64,000 nucleotides of DNA from the NCBI RefSeq assembly GCF_001039355.2, contig NW_019775924.1, forward strand, positions 566,962 through 630,961, in the 5' to 3' direction. The translations under genes were made by a program, and so were the position numbers. The notes beneath the pieces are model-generated. The model was given only the letters and a program-made list of their open reading frames with translations. It made no database searches and was not told the origin of the DNA. Below, one piece after another: positions 25,219 through 50,285 of the stretch. Positions within the stretch are counted from its first letter, which is position 1. Every line of letters starts with the position of its first letter. The stretch comes from Lingula anatina (taxonomy: Eukaryota; Brachiopoda; Lingulata; Lingulida; Lingulidae).

Positions 25219-26774
25219 TACAACACAAACGTTGCGAGCTGACATTGCTACCAGAGAAGGCTAAAATATTATAAAGACATTAGTGTATTGTATGACTAGA
25301 TGAAGAATCGTTAAATAAACTATATGCTTTGCCACCCTCAACCCCCCTCCCCCCCCCCAAAAAAAAAAAAAAAAATAATAATAATAATAAATAAATAGGC
25401 TTGTAAACCAACGAAAATTTGGGGACAATGGGAATAGTTATCAAAACTTTTCATATCGCTTCTTGGCGTCCTTTTTTTTTTTACAGGCTGCTTTTGGCGA
25501 ATTTGATTGGCTTTTTGAAACATTTTCTTGATATCATATTGATTTCACCTTTATTGATCAGCTAAGAGATGAAATAATATATACAGAAGAGAGCCCTTAA
25601 GTATTTTGAAAGCACTTGGCAATTCTGCAACACGCAAAAGACGCCTTCAAATGAGTGAGTCATGCAATTTTATTGTCACGTTTTTATGGACAGACGTGCT
25701 GCCGATTTTAAGGCATCAGCGAATGTGATAATAAGTAATATTAGCAGGCAAATGCTCCTCTTCTCTTTTAGTCGTTCTTAATTGTCTCTTTGAAAGAAAG
25801 TAGGTCTTATCCCACTTGGAAGAAAAACCCAACTAATGCTGCTGTTCGCTTCCACACGTGTACTTAAGGCAGGGCATCGCTCTAAACTTTTAGGCCAAAA
25901 TGGTGTCTGCTTCATTGCATGATAAATTCATAGTAATTCACTTATCTAAAGTAAGTATCGATCTGACGCATAAGTCTGGACCACTTCTGAATTATTTGGG
26001 GTCAAAGCAGAATTTTGGATTTTAAGATTAGACCAATGCTTTAAAAATATTTTGTGTTGAAAAGATGGTCTAAGTTTCTCTTCTAAAACCAGCAACGATT
26101 TATTGTAAATGTAAACCTCTGTGATGAAACAATTTGAATTGTAAGAATTGAATTGTAAACTATGTAATTCTTGTTTGTTGTACGAGCCAGTAAACCAAAA
26201 TAAAACGTCCTTTATTGAAAACAGGAAGTCTCATTCGCATTGCTCTTTATATTTGACGTCCTTAGCGCAAGTTATGCAATATACATGTAGTATCTAGTGC
26301 TAAGCTGTTTATTCATTTCACATGATAACCGAAACGGCAGAATTTCATGTCTCTGCACGACATTTCGCATGTTCTGGCTGGTGCTTTTGAAAACCCGACC
26401 ATCCTTCTGCAATGTTTTAGAACGTGATTCTCTTGAACTATTTTTCAGCCATTCTCCCATGTTTTGGAATTTTGGAGTATTTTTTCAGAAGACGTGAAGC
26501 AACCTCCGTCAGGGATAATGGCCCTCACTCTGTGCGCCCATCTCCTCGTCCTCCAAGAAGTCTTCCGATGGAAATTCTTCGTCACTTTCTGAACGGTGAA
26601 GTCTTGCTAAATAATCAAGGAAAATTGCCATTATTATGGGTGGGACTTTTGCGATATCAAAACAACAAAAGGAAAGTTTAGTTAAATGGAATTTTATGAA
26701 ATAAATTATAATATAACTGAGGCCTTCGAGAAAGCAAAATGTGATTGTAGTGACTATCATTCATCTAATTATTA

Positions 26775-26945
26775 CCTCCGCCAAGGAGGTTATGTTTTCA
26801 CCCCTGTTTGTTTGTTTGTTTGTTTGTTTGTCATCAACATAACTCAAAAGGTTATGGACCGATTTTGATGAAATTTTCAGGAACTGTCAGAAGTGGGCCA
26901 AGGAACAGATGATTAGTTTTTGGTGGTGATCCGGATCAATAATCA
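26775..26945 (+). mobile_element. CCTCCGCCAAGGAGG-type repeat, direct copy
   Basis: Begins with the self-complementary word CCTCCGCCAAGGAGG, then TTATGTTTTCACC, a GTTT run, CATCAACATAACTCAAAAGG, TTATGGACCGATTTTGATGA, AATTTTCAGGAACTG and GGTGATCCGGAT. I have the impression that similar sequence recurs in other marine invertebrates; I could not check this. An inverted end fragment lies at 27940-28000 and a direct fragment at 53850-53960. Confidence 0.6.
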
Positions 26946-27064
26946 ATCAATAATCAATAATCAAAAATCAAAAAGCTAAATCATTATAGAATGAAAATTT
27001 AGGGGTGAAACGGCATTGGATGGAGACTTTGCTACCTTGCTACCTGAGTGCTTTTCTAGTTTCT

Positions 27065-27070
27065 TTTATT
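27065..27070 (-). terminator. Candidate poly(A) signal of precursor B
   Basis: AATAAA on the minus strand, about 270 bases downstream of the proposed stop codon of precursor B. Confidence 0.35.
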
Positions 27071-27341
27071 TTTGGCCAGTGGTCTTAGACCTATTAGACC
27101 AGAATATAGCAAGGTCGCTCTCTTGTAGCCGCGACTAGCCTTAAAGCTATTGAGTGATCTCTCAATACACTGCAGCTGTATGGAACCTTATCTACCAAAT
27201 ACTCTGTCTTTTTGAAATGAAGACGGGTCATTATGGACGTTTCTCCTTTGTGCTATGTGATATACAGTATATGTACCACTTAATTGTATAATCAACTATT
27301 TATGTATATTTGGCCCATCTATTCACTCTTCATTAAGCCAT

Positions 27342-30111
27342 TCAGACGAAATTACCTGCAAGGGAGGATTGCCTTGGTTCTAAGACCCATTTATTGAACG
27401 AATCACCAATTTCTAAAGGAAATTCTAAAGGCACTGGAACGCCCAATGCTTGTTGGTTCTTTTTGAGTTCTTTTTCACGTAGTAAGATTAGGTCTTGAAT
27501 CACATTCAGCTGACGTGTCATCCGTCCTCGTCTCCCAACGCGAATGTAGTCATTGTCTTTTGTGTGGGTGTACAGAAACGTCTCAGCGGTCCTTGCGATG
27601 AGACCGACCGTGCACGTGATGAGCAGCAGCGTACGGGTTAAGAAGCGGGCACCTGTACAAAAAATGAAAGTGTGAACGTCAGAAATATATCAAGAAAGAT
27701 TCGATGAAAATCATCGCACTAGAAGAATGGGGTATGATTTATTATGAATCATTTATGATTTAACTAATTAATAAGTCCAAATTTCATAATTAATCCATTA
27801 TATAATTAAAGGATCACCATCAAAATCGTATTAATTCTAGGGTAGCCCATTTCTGACCTACCCTTATTAAACGTTACTGGTTACCCTCCCGACTGTTTTT
27901 TTAAAATTTCACCAAAATTCATCTACAATTTTTTCCGAAATGTTGATTAGACAAACAGACAGACAAACAAAACCTAAAACGAAACTTCCTTGGCGGAGGT
28001 CATAATAATCATTGTTTCTTTTAGAATACTACAATCGAAATACATGTATGAATTCTTTATAAATGGTCTAATAACCGCCTTCTTAAAACTCATTTGTGAA
28101 CAAATTAATTGCAAATGGCATAGGAACTGTTCCAGCTGTAACTGATATCTTCACAAAGATTTATAAATGGTGAAAGTCCAACATTCAACGTTCAGTTTAG
28201 AAGAGAAGACCTCAAGCATGGATGACGTTAATTTTGCTGTTTGATATAAACTCCAGTCTCCAACGAAAGAACAGAAAAATAAGTATGATCAGTAATATCT
28301 GCACATTCAATTTCAGTAACTTTTTTCTCAACGAAATCATGAAAATACTTAATCCCAGTCACCAATATAGATCACGACATGATGCATGGTACCGGGTAGG
28401 TGGACAATTGGTTCTCTCTGAATGAATAGGACCTAATATGTTAAAATAGGCCTACCTTAGCAACTGCAAAGACAATCGCAATTTGCTTAAAGGTTTTCGT
28501 TTAAAAAAAAAACTTGAGGTTAGTGGGTCTTTAGATTATTTATGAAACGCAGCTTTTAGTTTCTCTGGCTCTGGGCTAATGTCGTTCAGTTAGTGTTATA
28601 ATTAGGCCTTAGAATCCAACTTGAAAGGGACAAAAAATAAACAATAGCATAGAAAATAAAGTAAAATTAAGAAAAAGAAAAAGTAATTAGACGTAAAGCA
28701 TAAGGCTCACCTCATACATCAAGCATATGTAATAAACACATATTGACAGGAGTTTTCTCATTCCTAAAGATATTCATCTTAAACAAATGAACAACTGAAG
28801 TGCATGTAAGCTACGGTTGCACGAGGGTCGTGACATACAATTATAAGAAAGCTGCAGGCCTCATATACGATAATCAGGAGTCTCAGATTTATGAGCACGA
28901 ATGCCCACGTCTCTAAACACGATTTCATTGCACTGGCTTGAATTTAGGAGCCACGAACAGAGCATCATAAAGCAGGACCTATTTGGCCAGCTTTCATCCG
29001 GGTCTCTAGCTGAAAGCACATGGTTTTTTAACCTCAACCCCGAACTATTTTCAATGCGGCGTAAGATACGAGAAACTGCACGTTAGAGCTTTTGGAGATT
29101 CATAGTCGAAAAGGAGTGATATTTTCAAAGTGGTTATCTAGAGATTTATTGACAGAATTTGAGGAGGAAAGTGATGTTAGTTGTCGGACTAGCTTGGACT
29201 AAATGAAATATGTGAGCGGCGAGGAAAGTGCATAGAAGCCCATATAGTTTACTTGCGACGACTACAGTGGAAGTGTAAAAAATAATAAATACTCTTTACA
29301 CCAACTCACAAATTATATCTGTTTCCATAATACTAAGAAATACTAAGAACAATATTTCATTGAATCAAATTACTATTGATTTTCATAGGCCAAAGAATAC
29401 TAAAATTTGGATCTAAAAGTAAGACCAATTTATGGTTAAAGTTTTTTGTTAAAGAGGCCTCTTAAAAATACAAGTTTCTATTTTGGTAGAATCTTACACC
29501 GGATTTTATCAGCGGTGGGCCATTACTTATTTTACTTTTAAAAGGTCCCACGGTCGATTTCTCAGTGTCAAATAGAGAAATTCTAATGACATTATTTCAA
29601 ACAAAGTCAAATCAAATCCTTCGCAATTCAAAGATAGTTTATGCGCCATTCAAAGTGCCGAAAATGACAAGCAGTTGTCCCGTTCGTTAAAACAGAATAA
29701 GATTTCAATGGGTTTAATTGGTTACTTTCAAGAGGGCAGTGTTGATTACCGGTATATCAGAATAAAAGTGGTAAAGCCCGGTTTCGATGGAGTACAGTAA
29801 ATGTTTTCCACACTTTCAATAGCGCATGACCAGTGTTGGCTTTGACAATAGAACAACTGGCTATAGGGCACGTAAATAAGGCAAAAACGTTATATGTAGT
29901 TTGGTAAAGTACTGGAGACAGTCCTAATATTCCCCAGTGACGACTCAAATGTATTAAACATATTGAGTAATTAGCAAAAAGAAAACTAAAAAGGATAGAA
30001 AACTTGTTATTTACATTGCAGGGTTGCTATAGGGAAGAAAAACCAAGGTGGAAAAATATTTTCGCGTAAAAATAACTCTAAAACTTACTCACCATCAGTT
30101 GCCTTCACCAT
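27342..30111 (-). CDS. Candidate amidated neuropeptide precursor B (IRV-amide)
   Basis: Inferred role as for precursor A, its likely paralogue. Exon 1 (30093-30111) encodes MVKATD plus one base and ends G|GTGAGT. Exon 2 (27342-27652) follows TTTTTTGTACAG. Together they give 109 aa ending in TGA. Residues 8-29 form the hydrophobic part of a signal peptide; the exact cleavage site is unclear. FLYTHTKDNDYIRVG (32-46) is followed by Arg-Arg (47-48), predicting cleavage after Arg48 and an amidated Val. The tail has a Leu/Lys/Glu-rich helical stretch (54-74), LGVP (76-79), W95 and an SSL end, matching A. A TATA box lies 84 bases upstream of the ATG, and AATAAA lies downstream. Exon 2 sits between inverted copies of the CCTCCGCC repeat. 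The 2.4-kb intron shows no other gene. Family not recognised. Confidence 0.65.
27940..28000 (-). mobile_element. CCTCCGCCAAGGAGG-type repeat, inverted end fragment
   Basis: Reads on the minus strand as CCTCCGCCAAGGAAGTTTCG followed by a GTTTGTCTGTCTG run, matching the start of the 26775 copy. It lies in the intron of precursor B and faces the other copy across exon 2. Confidence 0.6.
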
Positions 30112-30194
30112 ATTTTGGCACTGTGATTTCCTTTGGGCAATGTAGCGCACTCGATGATCAGAAAGCATACTGTCTTCTCCCATCGGCGGAGCAA

Positions 30195-30202
30195 TATTTA
30201 TA
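30195..30202 (-). promoter_or_regulatory. TATA box of precursor B
   Basis: TATAAATA on the minus strand in a GC-rich setting (CCGCGG before it, GCTCCGCC after it), 84 bases upstream of the exon 1 ATG. This predicts transcription starting near 30170 and a 5' UTR of about 60 bases. Confidence 0.5.
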
Positions 30203-31235
30203 CCGCGGCTTTGTAAATAAGCGGGCGTTATTTGTCTCGAATATACACACATGTAACACGTTTGTGCTCTGATTGATTGGCATAGCTGTTCACCTGCACA
30301 GCATGATACCGCCCTCTGCAAGTCACCCTCGCATCTGTTTAAGATTCAAAGGATTAAAAAAATCCCGCAAAAAAATTATCCTTAGAATTGATCTAGAAAT
30401 TTGGATAAAACTTGCTCTTGCTACTTCTTCAGTTGAAAATAAATAAATAAATGAATAAATGAATAAATAAATAAGTAAATCCATTGAAAAAGAATTGGTG
30501 TGAATCATTCGTAATACTGTTTTGTAACCAAAACGATACAATTGATTTTTTATGGACTAAGGTAGAGTGAAATTTAGATCGTAAGACTAATTTCGGGTAA
30601 AAGTTGTATGTGAATAGCTAATAATAATAATAATAATGGTAAGGGGTGCAAAGTTTTTTGTGTCCTTTCTTTCATTTTTCCCTTTCTTTTTTGTTTTAAT
30701 TTTGCACACGACTTTCATTACAGAAATTGTGAGAGAGGCCTATTATTGATATCGAATCAGGCATGTGGCGATTTCGTGATTCGATTCTTTGGCGCTGTTA
30801 TAAAAGAGAAAAATGTAATTTTATCCATTGTAACGGGTGTCATCAAATATATAGATTTATTTCACACCTGACAAATTTCATTGAGGCTGACACAATTTAC
30901 TAATTTCTGAACGTGGCACGCTTAATAATGAAGACCTTGCGGTAACCTTAGAATACCAGGGAATGTCTAATTTTCCTAAAAGCATTTCGTATGATGCAAA
31001 GGCTTATAATTCCCTTTTGATAAGTTCACGTTTGACACTCAAACATTTTATCGTAATTTTCCCCTTAACAAAGGAAGCTTTTCTTAGTTTTGCAATCATT
31101 TCAAGTGATGAAATATTCATTAGTTTCTCCGAAAGTCATTTCAATGAATACTATATGTTAGAGACAGAATCTGTGACAAGGATATTTCAGAAATATCACG
31201 ATTATACTACATGAAAACCAGTAGCGTCTCTCCCC

Positions 31236-31238
<3 letters not shown>

Positions 31239-31275
<37 letters not shown>
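31239..31275. repeat. (TC)n microsatellite
   Basis: About 18 TC units followed by CCCTGTGTGTG. Confidence 0.95.
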
Positions 31276-31278
<3 letters not shown>

Positions 31279-32854
31279 GTGTGTGTTTCTTATTTCTGCA
31301 CTCAAACTCAGTGCAAGCATTAAGAGCAACATTTTACGTTACAGTTGCCACTCATCTACGTTTCTAATGGGCACCATACCCTCCCCCCACTCACACACAG
31401 TTTTTCAGAGATGTCTTCAGGCCTCATAAACTAAAAATCGCCTTTTTCTAACACGAGCTTTAGATTTGGGAACACAAATGCACAAATTAACGATTCCAGC
31501 CACGAATAGAGGTTACCGGAGGAGACAGGATTGTGCCGGAAGTGACGTGTAGTTGTGTAAGACGTGAAGCTGTGTGGTCATTTTTAGCTGGAGGTGAACG
31601 GGAGTGAAGACGTTGGCTCGGAGAAAAAAAAAACAGTTTTTTCAACAACATACGTGAGATAACATTTTTCTTTTGGTATTTTGGGCAGGAAATACTTGTA
31701 GAAATAATTGGTATTTGCCATGCTGTGACATTTCTACGACATGACCTGGAGGTCAGTAGAAAAATTCAGTTTTTTGGGTTGAAAATTATCGTACAGAGCC
31801 CTTTCATATATACTGCAGTGGCCGCACGCCTTCCATGCGGCTTCCTTGAAGATGGATACGTTGTCGGTGCACTGCCCTACAATTTTGTCACCCATGTGAT
31901 CAGAAGAAAGTAGAGTCACAATGTCAAATGAATAACAATAAGTTTTAAACATCTGTACTATTGTTATGCCTTCTAAAACCAAAAATAGTAGAAGGCAAGG
32001 AGACCTACAACAGGTTCAATCATTATCACGATCACCGCAAGTCCACCGAACAATCAGGAACGGGAGTTCGGTTCGGGACCTTTGGGATACCATCTACGAT
32101 AATGCTACGGGTGTACGATTTTAAAATTGTGTCACAAATTAAAGCTAGACAAGATCTTATGGGCCACGTAGGGGCTCCGTGCAGACGCCGCACAAAATTG
32201 GAGTTACGGGCAGTATACGAGCACCGTACGGACATCGTACGGTAAATGGCTTAAACATGCATTTTCTGGTTTGAATCCTATGTGTGTAATGAATTTGTCT
32301 TCAGTACCAGAAGAAAAATAAGAAAGCACTATGTTTATTTTTATCTGCGAGTGAAGAAAGTTGTCAGCTGTCAAGAGACATTGGTGTTTGTAGGCGAACT
32401 CACTTCTCAAATTACGCAACCTCTTAAAGCTATCAGGCATTTTTCCTGGAAATCGAATTTCCTCGAAATAATTTTTGTCTATTCACGAATTATTGTTCGA
32501 CCTGCCCTTGTATTTGGATTCGATATTTTATACCATTTCTTAATAATTGCCTTGACCGACACGTCATCCTGTAAATTCAGAAAGATTTACAGCCTTAATA
32601 TACGTTTATAAGATTTGTGTATCATTTTCATTTTATCATTTTTTACTGAATTGGAAAAGATAAGCAGCTTTGCAGGATATGTAGAGAGAGAGAAATGATG
32701 ATTTGGGGACATTTTCTAATGTTTACATGTATCTTTAGTGATATCAAATATAAACCAGAAAAAGGGCTATCGGTTTATTATGCACGTATACCAGACATGG
32801 CCATGGTAGTGCTGAGAATTTTCCTCGAGAAAAAGCAGTCACAAGTCATTGCTT

Positions 32855-33050
32855 GACCGTTCCCTGAACTTAGATTCGATGTTTTATCCCATTTTTAATT
32901 TCTTAATTTAGTTCTAAATGACTAGCCAGTCACTAAGAATATCTGCCGTACTGACATTAACCGGGCATGACTTTGTTTTCACTTAATAACACGAGAAAAT
33001 GGCATGGTGTTTGAATCTTGGCCTTATGTCGTGTATAATACAGATGATTC
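32855..33050. repeat. Dispersed repeat family D, copy 3
   Basis: Blocks GATTCGATGTTTTATCCCAT, TTAGTTCTAAATGACTAGCC, GAGAAAATGGCATGGTGTTT and CTTATGTCGTGTATAATACA occur in the same order as in the 25003 copy. A shorter relative lies near 32490-32560. Confidence 0.5.
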
Positions 33051-34466
33051 TAATTATTTTTTATTTCAAACTGCGAAACGGCAGGGCTTCAACTTTGGCT
33101 TAATAGGTACTGTAATAAAGAAATAAGGTAGGCTTCAGATGAAATGTTATTTACGGAGTTTTATCGTTTTTAAAGTCTGAAATGGGGGGGGGGGAGAGAG
33201 AACCTTTACAATATACGAATATGACTGTGGGGCGTGTTTAAAACTTTTGCCTTTAGCTGAACTCACTCTCATCAAATCAGTTTAGAAATAACCTATGCAA
33301 AACAATCATGCATCGGGTTGGGCTATCAAAGATGACAGCACTCTAGATAATTGCCTTTAACGGGCGCTCGGAGGACAATAATGTGGCATACGTAATAAAA
33401 TGCCTGGGCTTCTGTGTATAAGTACGGTAGGATAAACCAACAATATGTTCATTAACAGGTGTTTGTTGAGGCAGAAGTTTAGGCTTAACACGAATCTGGG
33501 AACATTTTTTTCAATATTTAGGTCAATAAATAGACGATTTCAAAATGACGGACAAAACGATCTTCCAATATTTTTAAAGAACCTTTGTGTGCATTTTTTG
33601 TGGAGAGGGAGGGGGGGTTAGAATTCAGCTCTCAATGCAGCGGCTGTTACATTTCAGTGTAAGTTGAGAGTGAGTTCAGTAAACATGTAAGTGGGCAGTT
33701 CACTGATAAGCTTGCCTGACAGAGTCAGAATCTTCGAGAATAGTCGACAAAGAACCACCCCAATCATCTTGTCAGTCAAAACAAGGAGAGATACAGTGAA
33801 CATGATGTAGCCATAAATGTTCATGCAGTATGGGGCTATAATCACCAAAGAAAAGGGTAGGAGCACCGTTTTGGAAAAGGAGGATATTCAGTGCTCCCCC
33901 TTTGCCCATGAGCACCATCACACATAAACAACTCTCAAAAATGACAGATTAAACCTTTAACAACGTGGCACTAGTACAGATATCACTAACACCTGGACTC
34001 GCTTGCTCGAAAGAATCGCTATTTGTGGCCACACGCTAAAATCTAGAAAATGTAGCGACCGATTGCTGTTTGCGATCCCGTTTTTGCATAAATTATTTGC
34101 GAAGATGGAAGTACAATAATAGACTCGAACGCCACACAAAGTGCACATTAATCATGATTTTATTTAATTCATGTTGCTAATTTTAGAGATTAATTTATTA
34201 TTATAGCAATTATTTTATTATTATAGAAATATCAAAATATTGTTATTATATCTTTCTCATTCAAGGCTTCATGTAGGCCTACATCATGATCTTTCAACAT
34301 TGATGATACATGTAAGACCATGTTCGGGCCTGACGTTGCGCGGGATGAGATACGCTTGTATGGCACCCGGATTATCGATTGTATTGCAGATATATACATG
34401 TACATCCAAACTGCCCCCCTCCGTGACAAGTTAGAAAGTTTCTATATGATCTTAAGCCTATCAACG

Positions 34467-34545
34467 AAGCTTCTGCGGCACCGTGGTAACCCCGCTGTCT
34501 AGGTAACAGCTAGCCGCGAATACACGGGTTCGAATTCTGAAAAGT
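34467..34545 (+). mobile_element. tRNA-derived SINE candidate
   Basis: GCGGCACCGTGGTAACCCCG followed about 40 bases later by ACACGGGTTCGAATTCTGA. The second block fits the pol III B-box (GGTTCGANNCC); the first is a poor A-box. The cloverleaf is not convincing, so this is not a functional tRNA. A second B-box-like word (AGGAGTTCAAATCTTG) lies near 34713. Confidence 0.35.
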
Positions 34546-35058
34546 AAAGTGAATTATTTTTGCAAGAAATAATTTCTGAAAAACTGCGTTTGATTACTAT
34601 AAGAGAAAACACGTACGTATGAAGGGTGGGCGGGTCAGCCACAGCGCAGTAGGCAGCGTTCACGGTTGCAAATATATATTTTAAAAAATCCATCGATCAT
34701 GAGAACGGAAAGTCAGGAGTTCAAATCTTGAATGACAGATGTCATTTCACCACAACAACCAGCAGCTGGCCCTGGAATCGGGAAGTCGCGAAAATGAATG
34801 AAAGCTCTCGTGGGTCCGGGCAAATTACCTTTTGCATAAAAAACGCTATAATTTAGAATAAGTGATCGATATGACAACTTATTGCTGGTCATTATCACAA
34901 TGTCTGCGCCGTCATTAATATTTCCTTTCTCTTCATGTACTAAAAAAACCTAAAATGATGCTTAGGCGGGGAACCCGGATGGTCATTGATCTCAATCCTT
35001 TACAAGGTACGCCACAGATCAAACGTGAATTGAGACAATAGCTTACTCGGTGTCACAC

Positions 35059-35204
35059 CGGTGTTACGAAACTGAGGGTCCGTGTCACAGCAAGTCCGCC
35101 ATCCATTTGGTTATAATGGTTAGGGTTAGCCTTACCTAAGTGGGTCAAAATCTAGGGCGAGACTTAATGCCCCCGTGATACAAATGAATGGGAACACCAG
35201 CATG
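35059..35204 (-). mobile_element. MITE family 3 copy, inverted
   Basis: Begins GGTGTTACGAAACTGAGGGT and includes ATGGTTAGGGTTAGCCTTAC and GTGGGTCAAAATCTAGGG, the reverse complement of the copy at 24798-24972. Confidence 0.6.
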
Positions 35205-35968
35205 GCGCCGTGCATGTCATACTCTTTAATGTCATTGTTGAAGCCAAACTAAACCTCAGCATAAAACGAAGTCGCATTACAAAGTAATCTACTTAGGAAC
35301 GTTCCGTTCGGCCTCTTAAACAAGACCTTATGTACATCATGCACCGTTGATGATAACACCATGTTCGGGTTCTGACGTTGAGCGGAACGAAATTCATTTG
35401 TGCGGCACCATTTACCAGCTACGCCACAGATGAAACTTGAATGAAGTCAATAGCTAACCAGGTGTAACGTGACAGAGAGTCCCCCGTGATAGAGTCTACT
35501 TCCCATTCATTCGCTCTTTGGTATAACTAATATTTAATTCTATCTCTATTTAATTCTATTTGATGGTAATGTTATCCAAATGCTCTGTGTTAGCTGGGGT
35601 GGTTCAAGGTCGAACTGACCCTGTCTGTTGGCAATCTCTCCGTTACCGTTAACCGCTAACTCGGCCGGCCTAAGAATTCCGATTACTGAAGTGTTATAAA
35701 CTCCAAATGTCCCAAAGTAATTGCGTATACTTTTCGATCCGCTTACTTCATTTTCTCTGCCATTCTGCCATGATTTTAACACTTGGACAGACGCATACAA
35801 GACAATTGATGGCCCCGTACATGTAGCAAGCGATGCTTTCAAGCAAACTAGTCCAGAACGATCTGCTCTTAGAGTCAAGTTTTAAATTGTCGTTTCATAT
35901 AGAGGTGTCACTTAACATGTAGATAGATGCAGGTTGATACCACCAGACCAATATATTAACAAATGCTG

Positions 35969-36007
35969 TTTATTTCTGTAATCACTTTGAATATAAAAAA
36001 CAGCAAA

Positions 36008-36049
<42 letters not shown>

Positions 36050-36997
36050 GTACAGTGCAATTAGCTCTAAAACTACAGGCCTTGGACCCATCATTTGTAC
36101 ACCCATGATGGATACAGGCATACGCATTATATTGTGCAAGGAATATAATTATTTATAATACTCACTAAAAATTATTTTAAGTTATCTCTTCTTCAATATA
36201 TTGAACAAATAAATTGATAACAGTAAAAAATGTGAAACCCTATTTCTGATCATAGAACTTTGGTGAAAGTAGGAAAACACTGAAAATCCTGGAAATGTAG
36301 CAGCACATTTCCTATCGCATTAAGACCAAATGAAAAACAAAATGTCAATATGTAGAACAAAAATCCTGAAATCAGGCATTATCTTGAAAATACCACTCAT
36401 TCAAGAATGAAATAAATCTTATTAATACATTTAAGTATACATATCCACAATCCCAATCCTACATATATTATCATTTTGGTCATGTCATGTAATGAAAAGT
36501 AGGAGCTTTCACAAACTTTAAATGATGCCTCTGATAGACATTCATCCATTACCAAATTTTAAGGTTGGAGATCCAAGGTCAGATGTTAAGCAGTAACAGC
36601 AAGCTGCCCTCTTTTTTATGTACATCTTTAAAAATCTCTGCTGGTTATTATTAGTTATTTGTTCAACTACCTATCAACTGAAGACAGTAGATCAAAGTTT
36701 CTGTCAGAATTTATCCTGAGATTTTTTTAATATGAGCACCCATGCTATGCACACACAGGTCCAGTTTATCTCACCTTACTGTTACATATCATGAAATACT
36801 GATAAACTTTGCTGTCATTGATTCTCCAATTTTTGTTCAAAATATTCCATTGACATAAAACAACTAGTCACTTCAAATTGGAACACATTTCAATACTTTA
36901 AACAATTCTTGAAAATGCTTTTGAAGATAAAGTCCACCAAGAGTGTTCATCTCCACAGCTGTACGTTCTGATCTCGGGGTTAAATGGGCTGACACAC
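35969..36997 (-). other. Probable 3' UTR of YME1L
   Basis: AT-rich, gene-free sequence after the YME1L stop. Candidate poly(A) signals on the minus strand are ATTAAA (36726-36731) and AATAAA (35969-35974), giving a 3' UTR of about 0.3 or 1 kb. Confidence 0.35.
36009..36048. repeat. (ATT)n microsatellite
   Basis: About 13 ATT units, within the probable 3' UTR of the YME1L gene. Confidence 0.95.

Positions 36998-50285
<13,288 letters not shown>

Larger units (their letters stand above)
24236..27341. other. Intergenic repeats between the two small precursors
   Basis: No supported exon. It holds a MITE family 3 copy (24798-24972), dispersed repeat D copy 2 (25003-25218), a C/A-rich homopolymer run (25348-25375), a short acidic open frame on the minus strand near 26520-26640 that I could not connect to a gene, and the inward-facing CCTCCGCC repeat at 26775. 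Confidence 0.5.
30112..35968. other. Intergenic stretch rich in repeats
   Basis: No supported gene. It holds the promoter of precursor B, an AAATAAATG-type run (30441-30478), a TC microsatellite (31239-31275), two copies of dispersed repeat D, a tRNA-like SINE candidate (34467-34545), MITE family 3 copies (35059-35204, 35463-35517) and a pair of related blocks (34306-34375 and 35340-35420) sharing CCATGTTCGGG and TGACGTTG. A 110-codon minus-strand frame at 35546-35878 has no recognisable similarity. Confidence 0.5.

Noticed and set aside
26509-26760. Minus-strand frame ending in an acidic run (SESDEEFPSEDFLEDEE)
   Set aside because: It resembles the acidic N-termini of some transposon-encoded proteins, but nothing recognisable follows and no splice sites or terminal repeats tie it to an element.
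34467-34545. Functional tRNA gene
   Set aside because: The B-box is good, but the A-box and acceptor stem do not pair, and no normal cloverleaf can be drawn.
35546-35878. 110-codon minus-strand frame with a fairly protein-like composition
   Set aside because: No recognisable domain, signal or paired exons. A frame of this length is not surprising in a window this size. It could be revisited with transcripts.
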